Positions 1 to 11,811 of a stretch of 64,000 nucleotides of DNA are shown here, piece by piece. Below the pieces are notes generated by a model, which saw nothing but the letters and a program-made list of their open reading frames with translations, was not told where the DNA came from and did not search any database. The translations under genes were made by a program, and so were the position numbers. Location: contig CP136063.1 in NCBI GenBank assembly GCA_032622095.1, positions 150,219,379-150,283,378 of the forward strand. The letters run 5' to 3'. The number at the start of each line of letters is the position of its first letter. The stretch's first letter is position 1. This DNA comes from Siphonodentalium dalli (Eukaryota > Mollusca > Scaphopoda > Gadilida > Siphonodentaliidae).

Positions 1-2324
1 CGATCAATAATACAAGGCCGGACACATATTTAACCCATTTCCACAACATAAATGCGATCGTGCGGCGATCACATGTTTTCTTTCACAACAACATGGCGTC
101 CATACAGTGTCCTTCAAAGTCAGAGTAGCTGGATATTTTGGACGGTGGAATACATTCATGCCTCTAGAATTCAACTACAATTGAAACAAGTGGACTGGAC
201 ACCAGCAAATTGGTGTCAAAATTATATCTGATTGTGAATTTGTGTGGGAAATTAAATCAGGTATAGGGCCTACTAGTATATAGAACTTCAAACTCTTGTA
301 ATATTAATATTTATTGGAAATTAGTATTTAATATCTGCGATAAATACACATATAGACCTATACCTATAGCCTACGGTATATACCACGTTAATAATACGGT
401 AACCCATTGCATTCACGAGAAAGTAAACAACCAGATCGTACGATCCGATCGCATCATGTGGGTGGTCTACCATAAGTGATAAAAACAGAAGTCGCACGAC
501 TAAAATCGTACCGAGTGCGCACTCAGATCTTACGTCGCAAGGGTCTGCGACAAATATCGTGCATCAAATATCGCATCGTGTGCAGCGCGCTTAACAAATG
601 ATGCCTTGGGTGATGGTTCAATTATGAGTCTCATTTATGTGGTACATGTATATGCCATATCAGAAATCAGAGAAAAGATGTGTTGTTTATCGTTTTATTG
701 CCCTAATTTTAATAGCACAAAATTAGGATATGTCAATTTGTTTTAAGTGTCAGACACAACGTGAATTACAATTGACAACTGTTATAGTAAAAATATGGAT
801 TTTACTATTTCATAAATTTGACAGAGAAGATATGAATATGAAGTTGGATGTTGCCTGATGTTATTGGAATAATTAAAAGTGATATAACAAATTAATTAGT
901 ACCATGTTAAATTTGTTTACATTTGCAAATCACTACTTAATCCAAAATGTTTTTCTGGTATCTAACTATAAGGATTCTAGACGTTTCATACCATGGTCGT
1001 TTCGTACCTGGACATTTAGTACCATCTGGTCATTTCGTACCATATTTTTTGGCCGTTTCATACCGGATTGTTTGATCGTGACGGTCCAAAGCTCGGATAT
1101 ATTGGTGATGAAAATTGTTAAATGCAAAACACAATCCTTTCATTAAAGATAAGCCCAGCGTTAATCGCTACTTGGTCTATGTGTTAATTAATGACCGTTG
1201 ACTGAATGCCGAACAGAAGCTTGTGTTCAGCTTTTCTATGCCGAACACAAACAAGTTTTACAAAACATCAAATAAAACACTTATTATTGGTCGAATCTCC
1301 ACCAAATTTCGTATAGTAATAGTCTGAACATGAATACATATGCCTATGAACTGTTTTTGTTACATTTCCCATTATTTGAACTTGTGTTCGGTTGTGTTCA
1401 GCTTTTATGTGGACCGAAATTAGGTCACCCTATTATCCGGTCACTTTCAACCAAATAAAAAGTGTTGAAATTTTTCAACCCAGCAATTTTGATTTTGTGT
1501 GAAAACTTTCTGTAATGGGAGGTGAAAATAAATATCCTGAGGACTATTTTCTTTGAACTAGATCACTTGTAAAACCAAGACATACGCCACTGCTAATATG
1601 GAAAGGAGCATTAGAATGATGTACATATAAACCTCTTGAAAGCATTTAAACTCACACATCACTAAGGGGTTGTGAGCGATACCGATAACTATTTGTAACG
1701 GTATTATACAGATAGTGTGTGGTAATTTAAGCTAAAGTGGTGAGTTGTGCTTGCTCGGTTAATCTCGCGCTAGAGATCATGTCCCCATTTTCAACTATTT
1801 AATAATTTTAGAGCACCAATCAAACTGTGTTTGAGCAGCACTGGATACTATTTCCGGAACTGATAAAGACATTGCATCTCCGGTGTTGAATATTTTATTA
1901 AATATAGTTTTCAAGGTATTCCATAATGCTTAAGACATCGATCGCCATATAGTGAGTTTTCACACATAATCGACATGGCCATGTTGACAAGACACAACAC
2001 TTTGTCACAAAACGAGTGACAGTTTTTATTTGTTTGAAAGTGATTGGAGAATTTCGTAACAAAGTTTAGATGCGTAAATTAAAATTTCTAGTTAATTATC
2101 GAAAAACATCTAGTTTGAGAGTAGAATGTATAGCTGAATTCAGCTAGGTTAGCTGAATACAGCTATTGTAGTTGTATTCTCACATTTGCCAGACCTGTCT
2201 ATTAAAAACAGTGATTGTTGAGTGATAGTATATATATATTTTAAAATTGATTAGTCCACTTACCCCAAGTTTCCTACAGAGATAGGTGTATTTAAATATT
2301 TTATTTATTTATATCTCAGTCACT
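1..2324. other. Intergenic DNA, no gene seen
   Basis: AT-rich sequence with no convincing coding region; ORFs are short and resemble nothing recognisable. The only local structure is a run of short degenerate units around 965-1065, where GTTTCATACC / GTTTCGTACC / ATTTCGTACC recurs about every 16-20 bp. It is probably a small minisatellite. Confidence 0.5.
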
Positions 2325-4873
2325 GTTCAGAAGGCCTGTGTTCAATTTTATTAGTAATAGTAATCACAGCAACCAAACCCATTTGATGCAACATTTGAAG
2401 AGTATAATTAAGTCATGGGTGCAATGATTTGCAGTAGGTCCCTGTTTACTGGGGTCTCTTTGCAGAGGTCCCCGAATTCGCGGAGGTCCCCTGAAATGGG
2501 CTAAAGAGACAACTTTAAAGGGAGGAACGGGTGTGTATATGTCAATTGAGACATATTTTAAATGAATAACAACACAAAAATTGATAATAGTGGCTTGTAC
2601 TATCAATTATATTAGCTCACTTGGCACAAATCAATATGATGATACACATTTGCTATGGGCCTATATTTGTCCTTGTATATGCCAGGAGTACCCTTAAATT
2701 TGTGAATAAAATGAAGTATACTGCATAGATGTTATTCAGTCAATTAAATAATATTATTCATTAGCTAGCGCCTATATGTATACCCCCGGAGAATGCTGCG
2801 CGGATGTCCCGATCACGCAAATTATATCGCGGAGATCCCTCATCTCGCATTCATAATTCATGGAGATCCCTCTATAAATTAGCAAAATGAACAATTTTAA
2901 AGAAGGAAAGTTACTTGCTATAGTTAATACATATTCTTCAACGAATAATAAATAATAATGGCTTAATTCATCAATTATATTCATGGCGGTCCCTTTTGCG
3001 GACATTGAAAATGGCAGTAAGAATTTGTGGAGGTCCCCATATATAGGACCCTATGTATCCGTATGCATGCCTGGAGGCCCCCTTTAATTTGTAAATAAAA
3101 TGGAGAATATTGATTATTGGTGTTATTCAGCCAATTAAATAATATTATTCATTAACTAGCACCTACATGTAGGCCTACATGTACTCCACGAGAATGCTGC
3201 ATGGGTGAGTGATCCGCAATCGCACAAATTAAATTAAATTTGTGAATACAATGTAGAATATTGATTATTGATGTTATTCAGTTAATTAAGTAATATTATG
3301 CATTAACTATATATAGCGCCTTCATGCATGTACTCCAGGAGAATGTGTGTGTCCCGATCACGCAAATTAAATCGCTGATGTCCCTCAACTATAGCAATCA
3401 CAATTCGCAGAGGTCCCTCTAAATTGGCAAAACGCAAAACTTTAAAGAAGGTACATGCAGGTGGTCTATATTGGCTAGTTAATACATATTCTTCAATGAA
3501 TAATAGAACAGTAATGACATAATTCATCAATTATATTCGTGGAAGGTCCCGTTTTGCAGAGATTTAAAATGGAGATAAGAATTTGCGGAGGTCCCCATAT
3601 ACATGGTGGTATGCATGCCTGGAGGTCCCCTTTAATTTGTGAATAAGATGTTTAATATTGATTATTGATGTTATTCAGCCAATTAGATAATATTATTCAT
3701 TAACTACGTACTCCATGAGAACGCTGCATGCGTGGGTGACCCGATTGCGCAAATTAAATTTGTGAATATGATGAAGAATATTCTTCTTGAGTACATGGCG
3801 CTATAGTTAATGAATAATAATATTTAATTGACTGCATAACATCAATATTCTTCATCTTATTCACAAATTATAATGGGACCTCCGGGCATGCATGTGCACG
3901 TATAATATATGGAGACTTCCGCATTTTTTATTGTGGTATTCAATCTCTGCAAAGGGACCTCCACCAATATCATTGATGAATACCGTTATTATTTATTATT
4001 CGTTGAATATGTCTTAAAGGTAGACAGTAGACACTGCTTTCCTTCTTTAAAGTTGTTAGTTTTGACAATTTAGAGGGATCTCTGCAAATTGTGAATGCAA
4101 ATTGAGGGACATCCGTGATTTAATTTGCGCGATCGGGACACTCGTGCACACAGTGTTAATCTTCTGGAGTACATGTAGGCGCTATAGTTAATGAATAATA
4201 TTATTTGATGGACTGAATAACATCAATATTATAATGCAACCTCCGGGCATGCATGCGTACGTATATATGGGGACTTCCACAATTTGTTTTTTCGTGATAT
4301 AATATTCAATCTACGCAAAGGGATATCCGAGAATATAATTGATGAATAAAACCAATATTATTTATTATTTGCTGAATTTATCTTAAATCTACCACTTTCC
4401 TTCTTTAAAGTTGTTTGTTTTGCCAATATAGAAGGAATTCGTGAATTATAAATGTGAGTTGAGGGACCTCTGTGATTTAATTTGCGTGATCAGGACACCC
4501 GAGCAGCAATCTCCGGGAGTGTATATATAGGCACTTAGCTAATGAATACTTGACTTAATAAATAACATCTAATCAATATTCTTCATCTTATTCACAAATT
4601 TAAGGAGTCCTTCCGGCATACGAGGGCATTTATGCCTATATAATGAATATTTATTGTCGTATTGATTTGCACCAAGTGAACTCAGCGCATATAATTGATG
4701 GAACCAACCACTATTATCATGATTGTGTCGTTATTTGTATAAAATATGTATCAATTGACATATACGCACCCGTTCCCTCATTAAAATCAACCTATATCGC
4801 CCATTTAGGGTACCTCCGTGAATTCGGGGACCTCCGCAAAGGGACCTCCACAAATAGGGACCTACTCACTCCG

Positions 4874-5971
4874 TAATTCATTATGGATTATCTTAGAAAT
4901 ACAAAATGAAGAACTTTATTGAGGTTTTAAAAATATTTTTTTCGAACCCAAATCCAACAAACACAAAATGAATTTCTAAGAAAAATATGGAAATGTGTAC
5001 TGAATGCTGTGAAGAACGATGAACAATAAAATTATATTCATATTTACCAAGTGTTCTTTGAAAAATTCACTCACAACCAGTTGTTTACAAATGATAGATT
5101 CACATCCCCAACTTGGTTGAATGGGTTAACTATTTACAGTGGTGAGTTGATAACATAATTTCTTAAGCTTCAATTTAGCACACCACTCTGTAACCACTAA
5201 ATAGGACACCATTCATGGAATAATCCTTTATGGTCCAGTGGCCACACAGGCTGATAACAACCCAGCTACACTGGACACAAGGTGACCCATAATCCACCCA
5301 TCAAGTGTCATCTTCTGGCAGCATTACTGAGAAAGTAAATCTACCATTTGTAAACAAGTGGTTTTGAGTAAATTTTTCAAAGAACGCTTGGTAAATATGA
5401 ATATATTTTTATTGTTCATCATTCCTCACAGTGTTCAGTACACATTCCCATATTTTTGTCCCCCGAAACATTTATTTTCAGGGGACTATAGAAATGGGCT
5501 CCGTCCGTCCGTTGCCCACATATTGAAGATGTGCAACATGTATACAGATGACGGAAAAAATATTTTTTGACAAAGTTATTAACCCTTTTCTACTTAGAAA
5601 ATTGCAACATTTTTTATAATTTTCTATATGAGAGTACCTTCATGGTGTTATCAACTCCTACAGTTTTGATCGTAGATATTTGAAACTTCAGAATATTGTT
5701 ACCCACATATCGGAGATGTGCAACATGTATATTAGATGACGGAAAAATTATTGATTCACGGAGTTATTAACCCTTTTCGACTTAGAAAATTTCAACATTT
5801 TTTAAAATTTCTTTAACAAAGCGGCATCGACTTGCCACGTTTTCGGGGGACACTGTGGTCTGCTGACCTTTTATTTTCTTAGATATGGACTTTGTGTTTG
5901 TTGGATTTGGGTTCGAAAAAAATAACTTTTAAAACCTCTATAAAGTTTCTAAGATTATCAATCATGAATTA
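4874..5971. mobile_element. Foldback element inserted in the right arm of the large palindrome
   Basis: Long inverted repeats: 4886-5115 pairs with 5949-5873 plus 5455-5330. Landmarks are CGAACCCAAATCCAACAAAC at about 4935 and its reverse complement near 5900, and GAACAATAAAATTATATTC at about 5021 against its partner near 5410. The loop is about 5115-5330. Removing this block restores the right arm of the surrounding palindrome. No ORF of note, so it is non-autonomous. No clean target-site duplication was found. Confidence 0.7.
5456..5873 (+). mobile_element. GTCCCCC-ended element nested in the foldback
   Basis: Begins TTTTTGTCCCCCGAAACA and ends CGGGGGACACTGTGG followed by a GACCTTTTATTTT tail. 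A CCGTCCGTCCG microsatellite-like stretch lies near the left end. The body contains two diverged units with CACATAT-GAGATGTGCAAC at 5515 and 5703. The opposite arm of the host foldback (about 4975-4990) lacks the insert and so serves as an empty site. It is the same family as the copies at 7477, 23440 and 28806. Confidence 0.7.
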
Positions 5972-6025
5972 TACTCTTAGAATGGTGCTTTGTTACTGTG
6001 ATTACTAATATAAATGAACAGAATC

Positions 6026-7254
6026 CCTTATTTAAGGGCTTTGTCACTCAATCAAATGTTTGGAAAAATGGGTAGACAAAGTCCTTAATGGCCCTAACTA
6101 GGCTTAGTAACTTAGTAAGTTAAAGTTAGTTTGTCTTTGTTTTGTTTTATGTTTTTGTTTTTAGCAATTCAAGATACAATAGAGTCTATTTGATACCAGC
6201 CAACGTTGGAAAATGGTTGGTCAACGTTGGCAAATGGTTGGCAGCAGATGCCATATTTTACGGATTGTGAGAATGATGCATTCTGGGATAGAAAGTATCC
6301 AAACACAGCCATTGTTTTTTATATATATCAGGGACATATATTTCTTCCAGAATGTTAAAAAACATTTCCAGTTTCTCATCGTGTTTTTATTGATTTTATG
6401 TGACAAAATAGTCTGAAAATTCAGAAAACTGTACTGACAACCCAATGTTTTGTGGCATTAGAAAACGTCCGATAAAAGCAGTTCTATTGTGAATTTTTTC
6501 ACCAATCTTTCAGAGAACATAGAGTGAACATAGTCCTGTCGGTATATCATAAATGATTACCATGTATTTGAGATTAATTAACATCTAGATAGCTGAAATC
6601 GGCGACAATTAATTCGCACCTCTGGCTTTGTCAGCGTGTCCAACGAAAATGAAACTTATCTGTTTAAATGTCCTCCTTTAGTATCGAATGGTGACAGAAA
6701 ACCAACTTGTGAAGTACCTGGATAAATTACGTCACACTTAATCCGCTTATTTCCATGGCCATAAATCTGTGTTTTGATAACAATTTATTTGAGACACAAA
6801 CTGATACGCATCTAGGGGAGACCTGGGCAAAGCAGATCGCTCGGGCTTAGCCGATCACCATTATACTTGACGTGGTTTCAATTAACTTTCAAAAGAGGAA
6901 TTTTGAACATGTTTTGAATTTGTGTCAGCCTAGCAAAAATTCAAATGCTTACATGCTATATCGCATCACACACCAGCGGTACATGATAAAGAGCATTCTC
7001 ATTTATGAATACATTCTGATTCAAATTCAACACTTTACGACAGATATATATGGATGGATTAACAGATGATTGATTTATCGTACAGTACATATCAGATGAT
7101 AGCTAAAAATATATAAATTTCAAGTTCAATATTGTGCACACATGCCATGGTTTTTCCGACACCTTTCGACCACATTGTCTTTCTCTCCAAAATCATAATT
7201 TCGATACAGAAAATTAAGCTTGTATTTGCCGTTGTACCCTGACCCCTGACATTT
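6026..7254. other. Intergenic DNA, no gene seen
   Basis: No coding signal that I can support. A short direct repeat of CCAACGTTGG-type units occurs at 6198-6240. Otherwise unremarkable AT-rich sequence. Confidence 0.5.
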
Positions 7255-8650
7255 GTCCCCCGAAAAAAAATAAAATTCGGGGACTATTAAATAGCCGGTG
7301 TCTGTCCGTGCGTCCGTGTGTCGTACCGTCCGTCCGGAAATAGATTCCGGATGATAACTTTAGTTTTGGTGATTAGATCAAAAGCAAATTTCATAGGTGA
7401 GTTTATCAGACCAAAATACAGGTCAAGTTCGAATATGGGTTTGCTCCGCTATTTTTGCGAGAGTTATGGCTATTTTTGTCCCCCGACGTTTCCGTCGGAG
7501 GACTATAGAAATGACCCTCGTCCGTCCGTCCGTGCGTCCGTGCGTCCGTGCGTCCGTGTGTCCGTGTGTCCGTCCGTCCGAGATTGGGTACCTTCATGGT
7601 GTAATCAACTCCTCCTACAGTTTTAAACGTAGAGATTTGAAACTCTGGGATATTGTTCCTAACATGTTGGTGATTTGCAACATCTATAAAGCTAATCAAA
7701 AATATAATTTTTTCCATATTTTTGGGGGGGTTTTCGACTTAGAAAATTTGGAACATTTTTGCCTTTTGGATGAGATTGGGTACCTTCATGGTGTAATCAA
7801 CTCCTCCTACAGTTTTAAATGTAGAGATTTGAAACTCTGGGATATTGTTCCTAACATGTTGGTGATTTGCAACATCTATATAGCTAATCAAAAATATCAT
7901 TTTTTCCATATTTTTGGGGGGTTTTCGACTTAGAAAATTTTGAACATTTTTGCCTTTTGGATGAGATTGGGTACCTTCATGGTGTAATCAACTCCTCCTA
8001 CAGTTTTAAATGTAGAGATTTGAAACTCTGGGATATTGTTCCTAACATGTTGGTGATTTGCAACATCTATATAGCTAATACAAAAATATCATTTTTTTCG
8101 TGTTTGCATGCATTTGTTCATCGGGTTGTTTTGTCCAAGAAATTTTGCGGTGGTTTGCAACATCTATATACTGTATAACATTGTTGCAAATAGTATCCTA
8201 CAAACAAATCCAATCATGAAGTTTACCACTCGAGTCGGGGGACATGTGGTCTGCGACCTTTTATTTTACTTAGAATCTTGTAATTTTCTGGTTTCCGGAT
8301 GATAACTTCAGTTTGTGTGATAATATCTGAATCAAATTTGGTATGTGAGTTTATCAGCCCTATGTACAGGTCAAGTTCGAATATGGGTATGCTCAGCCCA
8401 TTTTTGCGAGAGTAGTGGCCCTTTTTCGACTTGTTTTACTTAGAAAATTTCTCACTTTTTCGGTTTCCGGATGATATCTCAAGTTTGGATCCTTTAATTG
8501 CAAATACCTTTTTATGTGGATCAGACATATCAAGATACAGATCAAGTTCGAATTTGAGTTTGATCCGATAATTTTTCTCAGAGTTATGGGCTTTTCGACT
8601 TAGAAAATTCAATTTTTCTTGTAATTTTCTTCATTTTGTGCCAATTTGAG
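7255..8650 (+). mobile_element. GTCCCCC-ended element, outer copy, interrupted
   Basis: Starts TTTGTCCCCCGAAAAA, followed by a TCCGTGCGTCCG stretch. It then carries tandem units marked by TTCCGGATGATAACTT (7346, 8295, 8468) and by CAGGTCAAGTTCGAATATGG (about 7420, 8366). The last two units are about 173 bp apart. The reading breaks after GAGAGTTATGGCTATTTTT at 7476 and resumes with CTTAGAATCTTG after 8262, because a second element sits between. The right end is indistinct. No transposase ORF. Confidence 0.6.
7477..8262 (+). mobile_element. GTCCCCC-ended element with three ~190 bp tandem units, nested
   Basis: Left end GTCCCCCGACGTTTCCGTCGG is a short palindrome, followed by (TCCG)n/(TGCG)n. 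Three near-identical units begin at GATTGGGTACCTTCATGG (7582, 7773, 7963), a period of about 190 bp. The right end is CGAGTCGGGGGACATGTGG and GACCTTTTATTTT. The 178-codon ORF at 7397-7933 only reads through these units and is not taken as a gene. A close, inverted, two-unit copy lies at 28806-29361. Confidence 0.75.
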
Positions 8651-8881
8651 GTTATATTTTTACTTTAAGAGTTTTTTTAAGATTTGGTTATTTGGATGCA
8701 TGTCAGTAATGAGACAATGCACAAGTGTCTTATCCATATAGTATACTTCTGTTGCATTTTTGTATTTGGTGACTGGTCATCGGAAATCAAATACAATTGG
8801 ACCTGAACAAAACAATTATTTTAATATATTGATTGAAGCCCCTTTTATTTTTGGCCTCCAAAACTCGATCCGTTTTATGGA

Positions 8882-8902
8882 CCCCCCCCCCCCCCCCCCC
8901 CC
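8882..8902. repeat. Poly-C run, 21 bp
   Basis: Uninterrupted C homopolymer. Directly after it, CCTAGCAGAAACCCTG resembles the right end of the hAT-like element at 34860-35636, so this may be an element remnant. Confidence 0.9.
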
Positions 8903-9239
8903 TATGGCCTAGCAGAAACCCTGCATGACCAAAATCATTTAGTTCTCTTAATAAAAGTTAAATATAGACAAAACAATTCAAGTTCTATGTTTCAAGTTTA
9001 ACTTCATTTAGCATGAACTATATTAATAATATTGAATGACCACATTTTAAACAGTTTATATATGATGCAAAAGAGATATTGTAACAGACCATTATCAAAC
9101 TCAGTTCGGATACTTTTGTTCTATTTATAATATTATATTGCAGAACTTCATCTTTTTCCAATGGCACACAAGTGCTGTTTTGTCCTCAAAATCGAAGGAC
9201 TGGTCTACCAAGTATATTGTACTGTTATATATCATTACT

Positions 9240-9850
9240 AGAAGGTGACCCGACTTCGTCCGGGCTTTGACCTTGAATTGTCCATTTTGAAGCTCAAGGT
9301 CAAGTGGGGTCACGATTTGACCAGTCCAAAAACACTGCCCGGACAAAAGTACCCAACAAACGTGCCCGTCGAAATCCATCCGGTTTTACCCGATTTGACC
9401 TTGAATTGATCATTTTGAAGGTCAATGTCTGGTCGGGGTCATGATTGGACCCGTCCAAAACAATCAGTGGACAAAAGTAACCCCACGTATCGAATTTCGT
9501 CGAAATCCCATCAAAATTGGCGATTTGACCTTGAAGTTACCCGATTTCAAGGTCAAGGTCACGTCGCACGGGCAAATGAATATGCTTATGAGACTCGCCA
9601 TAAGAAAGTACCCCCACATACCAAGTTTCATTGAAATCCCGTGATATTCGGGCGTTTGACCTTGAAATGACCCGATTTCAAGGTCAAGGTCACGTTGCAC
9701 GGACAAATTAATATGCCTATGTTCGTCCCCGGCCGAAAATACCGCCACATACCAAGTTTCATCGAAATCGGGTGGGCCGTTTTCGAGTTCATCGCGAACA
9801 CACAGACACACAGACAGACACACAGACACACAGATCTTCCAAAATATATA
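9240..9850. mobile_element. Tandem-unit repeat element with GACCTTGAA monomers and (ACACAG)n tail
   Basis: Starts near ATTACTAGAAGGTGACCCG. About four diverged units contain TTTGACCTTGAA, TTCAAGGTCAAGGTCAC and CCAAGTTTCAT-GAAATC (9269, 9397, 9525, 9655), spaced roughly 130 bp. It ends in GTTTTCGAGTTCATCGCGAA, an ACACAGACACACAGACAG microsatellite and AAAATATATAATAGAT. The long minus-strand ORF across here is low-complexity read-through. It is a non-autonomous repeat; the class is not certain. Confidence 0.6.
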
Positions 9851-9869
9851 ATAGATAACATTTAATTCA

Positions 9870-10231
9870 TGGACAGCAACATTAAACCTTACAATTCGTT
9901 TCTGCTTTGATATATTAGTTGTGGAAGCAGCTAAAACAAGCACTTTGCTTGTGTCCCTTCGCTTGCAAAGCAGGGCATCTAAAGGTGGTTGAGTTAACAC
10001 AATATTTAATAAAGAAAACACTTCATAGAAATTGCAGTGTTGATGAGGACCCAATGTACATGTACACAGTGCATGCATGAGTATATTCTGTATCAGACAA
10101 ATCAGTGTAATCAAAGCAGTCCATGATAGTGAAAGAGACAACGTCGTCAAAACAAGCATTGAGATTGTGACATTAGCGCTCCTTACAAGCACATGTGCAT
10201 ATGGCGATATTATTTGATTTATTTTTTGCAT
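9870..10231 (-). pseudogene. Possible relic of a 7-TM receptor C-terminal exon (weak)
   Basis: The upstream part of a minus-strand open frame reads as two hydrophobic stretches. One, with an SLSLSWTALITLI core, is placed like TM6 (usual C-W-x-P replaced by S-W-T-A). The other, NFYEVFSLLNIVLTQPPLDA, followed by CKRR, is placed like TM7 and the start of helix 8. The NPxxY motif is absent (Q-P-P-L-D-A), no clear splice acceptor is seen, and the frame runs into the repeat at 9240-9850. It could be chance hydrophobic coding. I give it only as a lead. Confidence 0.2.
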
Positions 10232-10649
10232 TAAGTGTTTTGTTTATAACTTTTTAGCTGAGTCGCTGACTCTCTGTGACCCGGTGCCATGATTTTGGCG
10301 AAATAGGATGTTAAAACTTTACTTATTTATACATACCGGTACCCTAATGGATTTGGCAAATAGCCAAACACGACAGTTTATGGAAGTCTTTATATTGTTT
10401 CAATTTAGTTTCAGTTATTAGAATTAGTTCAAAATAATGCTCATTTTTGCCCAACATATGTATACCTGTTCATGCAGGAGTTATTTCCTGTATGTGCACC
10501 AAAAGCAAATATTATGTCTGGATCCAAAATCAGATGCTCAATTTATTGTGTGCCTACTTTTTTCAAAATTGAAGGACTGGTAGAGTCAGATTGAACATTA
10601 TGTGTAGCAAATTGAGATTTATATATTGTTTTATCAACTTAATCTAGAT

Positions 10650-10661
10650 TTCACTTTTCAG
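10650..10661 (+). other. Probable 3' splice acceptor of a 5'-UTR intron
   Basis: A pyrimidine-rich TTTCACTTTTCAG lies immediately before GTATAATG, with the PAQR start codon 5 bases downstream of the AG. This suggests that the coding sequence sits in one exon and that a non-coding 5' exon lies further upstream. I could not locate that exon. Confidence 0.5.
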
Positions 10662-10666
10662 GTATA

Positions 10667-11656
10667 ATGATGATTCTCGCAAGATCAATGGTACCACCTA
10701 CATCGAAACATGAAGTCCCAAAAGTGTTCCATGAACCACATGTTGAAACAGGATTCCGAAAAATGAATCAGCCTTGGAGCTACTATGCTTATAGTCTTTT
10801 ACAGCGTCATAATGAATGTATGAATGTATGGACACATTTTTTGGCTTTGGTTGTACTCCTAGCTAGAACACTTTGGCTTTGGACTGAATTCAGCCTGCTC
10901 GGAGATTGTTATATGTGGCCTTTGACTTCTTGTCTTCTGACAAATATTATACTCTACATGTGCAGTTGCTTTGCCCATTGCTTCAGTAACAAGTCCGAAT
11001 TAGTTCATTATACATGTTTCATGATAGACTATGCAGGTATAGGACTGTATGGCCTAGGAAGTGTTCTCGCGCATTATGCCTATTGCGCGGACAGAAGTCT
11101 TCTGAGTTATTTTGTAGTAGACTACTCTGTTCCAGTCGGTATGGTGCTGGCCGTCATTACAACATTTTGCTGTAGTTTTTCCAAGGTGAGGTACAGTCGT
11201 CCTTATCCATTCACTCGAAAAATCTGGCAGCTGACAGGAGTTGGCTTGGTTTACAGCTGGCTAATCATTCCAATTGTGCACAGAATTTTTACGTCGGATA
11301 ACACAAAGGCATTGGATGTTGGACTTCTTCACCACACCGCACAGATGGGTTGGATGGCATTAGCTGGCTTTTTCTTTAGCTCTGACATTCCTCAGCGTTT
11401 CTTCCCAGGAAAGTTTGATTTCTTCGGACACAGTCATCAAATATTCCATATATGCATCATGATGACATCATACAAGCAGATAGATGGGATTTATGAAGAC
11501 ATAAAGCTGTGGCAGGCGCAGATTTATTCCAGACCAAGTCCTCATTTCTGGAACACATTTGGAAGTGTGGCAATTGTAATAGGCATAAATATTATAATTG
11601 TTTTGGTTTTCCATATATTAGCGAAGATGAAAGTAGAAAAAGAAAAATCTCATTAA
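10667..11656 (+). CDS. PAQR7/8-like: Membrane progestin receptor-type PAQR protein
   Basis: A 329-residue, uninterrupted ORF of the progestin and adipoQ receptor family, mPR branch (PAQR5/7/8). Family members are seven-to-eight-helix membrane proteins that bind progestins or act as zinc-dependent ceramidase-like hydrolases. Visible family marks are VPKVFHEPH-TGFR near residue 17-31, E50-x2-N53-x3-H57 (NECMNVWTH), S100-x3-H104 (SCFAHCF), D121 in IDYAGIG, and the motif FFGHSHQIFH with H257 and H261. H104, H257 and H261 match the three zinc ligands known in the family. The segment DIPQRFFPGKFDF before the last motif is typical of mPRs rather than adiponectin receptors. Hydrophobic segments lie at about 57-73, 82-104, 119-137, 150-171, 190-206, 222-238 and 299-318. 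The C-terminus is short and Lys/Glu-rich. Two ATGs are adjacent; the first is used here and M8 is an alternative. Which vertebrate paralogue is closest cannot be settled by eye. Confidence 0.93.
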   Translation: MMILARSMVPPTSKHEVPKVFHEPHVETGFRKMNQPWSYYAYSLLQRHNECMNVWTHFLALVVLLARTLWLWTEFSLLGDCYMWPLTSCLLTNIILYMCSCFAHCFSNKSELVHYTCFMIDYAGIGLYGLGSVLAHYAYCADRSLLSYFVVDYSVPVGMVLAVITTFCCSFSKVRYSRPYPFTRKIWQLTGVGLVYSWLIIPIVHRIFTSDNTKALDVGLLHHTAQMGWMALAGFFFSSDIPQRFFPGKFDFFGHSHQIFHICIMMTSYKQIDGIYEDIKLWQAQIYSRPSPHFWNTFGSVAIVIGINIIIVLVFHILAKMKVEKEKSH

Positions 11657-11805
11657 GTAGTGTTCAGACAAGTCTGTTGATTATGTTGCGTTGGACCATA
11701 CATTGCATTGACACGATCCGTTGTCTGCATTAAGCCATTCACGCGTACATTGGGTTATAACATAGGCTTCCGAATAATAATTGCAGCTAATAAGTTCCAT
11801 TTTGG

Positions 11806-11811
11806 AATAAA
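11806..11811 (+). terminator. Candidate polyadenylation signal for the PAQR gene
   Basis: AATAAA 150 bases after the stop codon, the first canonical hexamer downstream on this strand. Longer 3'-UTRs are possible. Confidence 0.4.

Larger units (their letters stand above)
2325..6025. repeat. Large imperfect palindrome (foldback) with an interrupted right arm
   Basis: The left arm (about 2325-3640) reappears in reverse complement in the right arm (about 3790-4873), and the outermost piece resumes at 5966-6025. Paired landmarks are the GGAGGTCCC / GGGACCTCC blocks, the AATTGAGACATATTTTAAA stretch near 2545 with its partner near 4740, and GAGTATAATTAAGTCATG (2400) with its partner near 5963. Both arms also contain direct repeats of a module that includes TTGATTATTGATGTTATTCA (3258, 3655 and variants). 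The right arm is broken by the separate foldback at 4874-5971. Arms are clearly diverged, so this is an old structure. Exact ends are uncertain. Confidence 0.75.

Noticed and set aside
7397-7933. 178-codon ORF
   Set aside because: Reads through the (TCCG)n edge and the ~190-bp repeat units; the peptide is itself a tandem repeat of unit DNA.
9464-10231. 255-codon minus-strand ORF as one intact gene
   Set aside because: Its C-terminal half is translation of the GACCTTGAA repeat and an ACAC microsatellite. Only the N-terminal part is kept, as a weak receptor-like lead.
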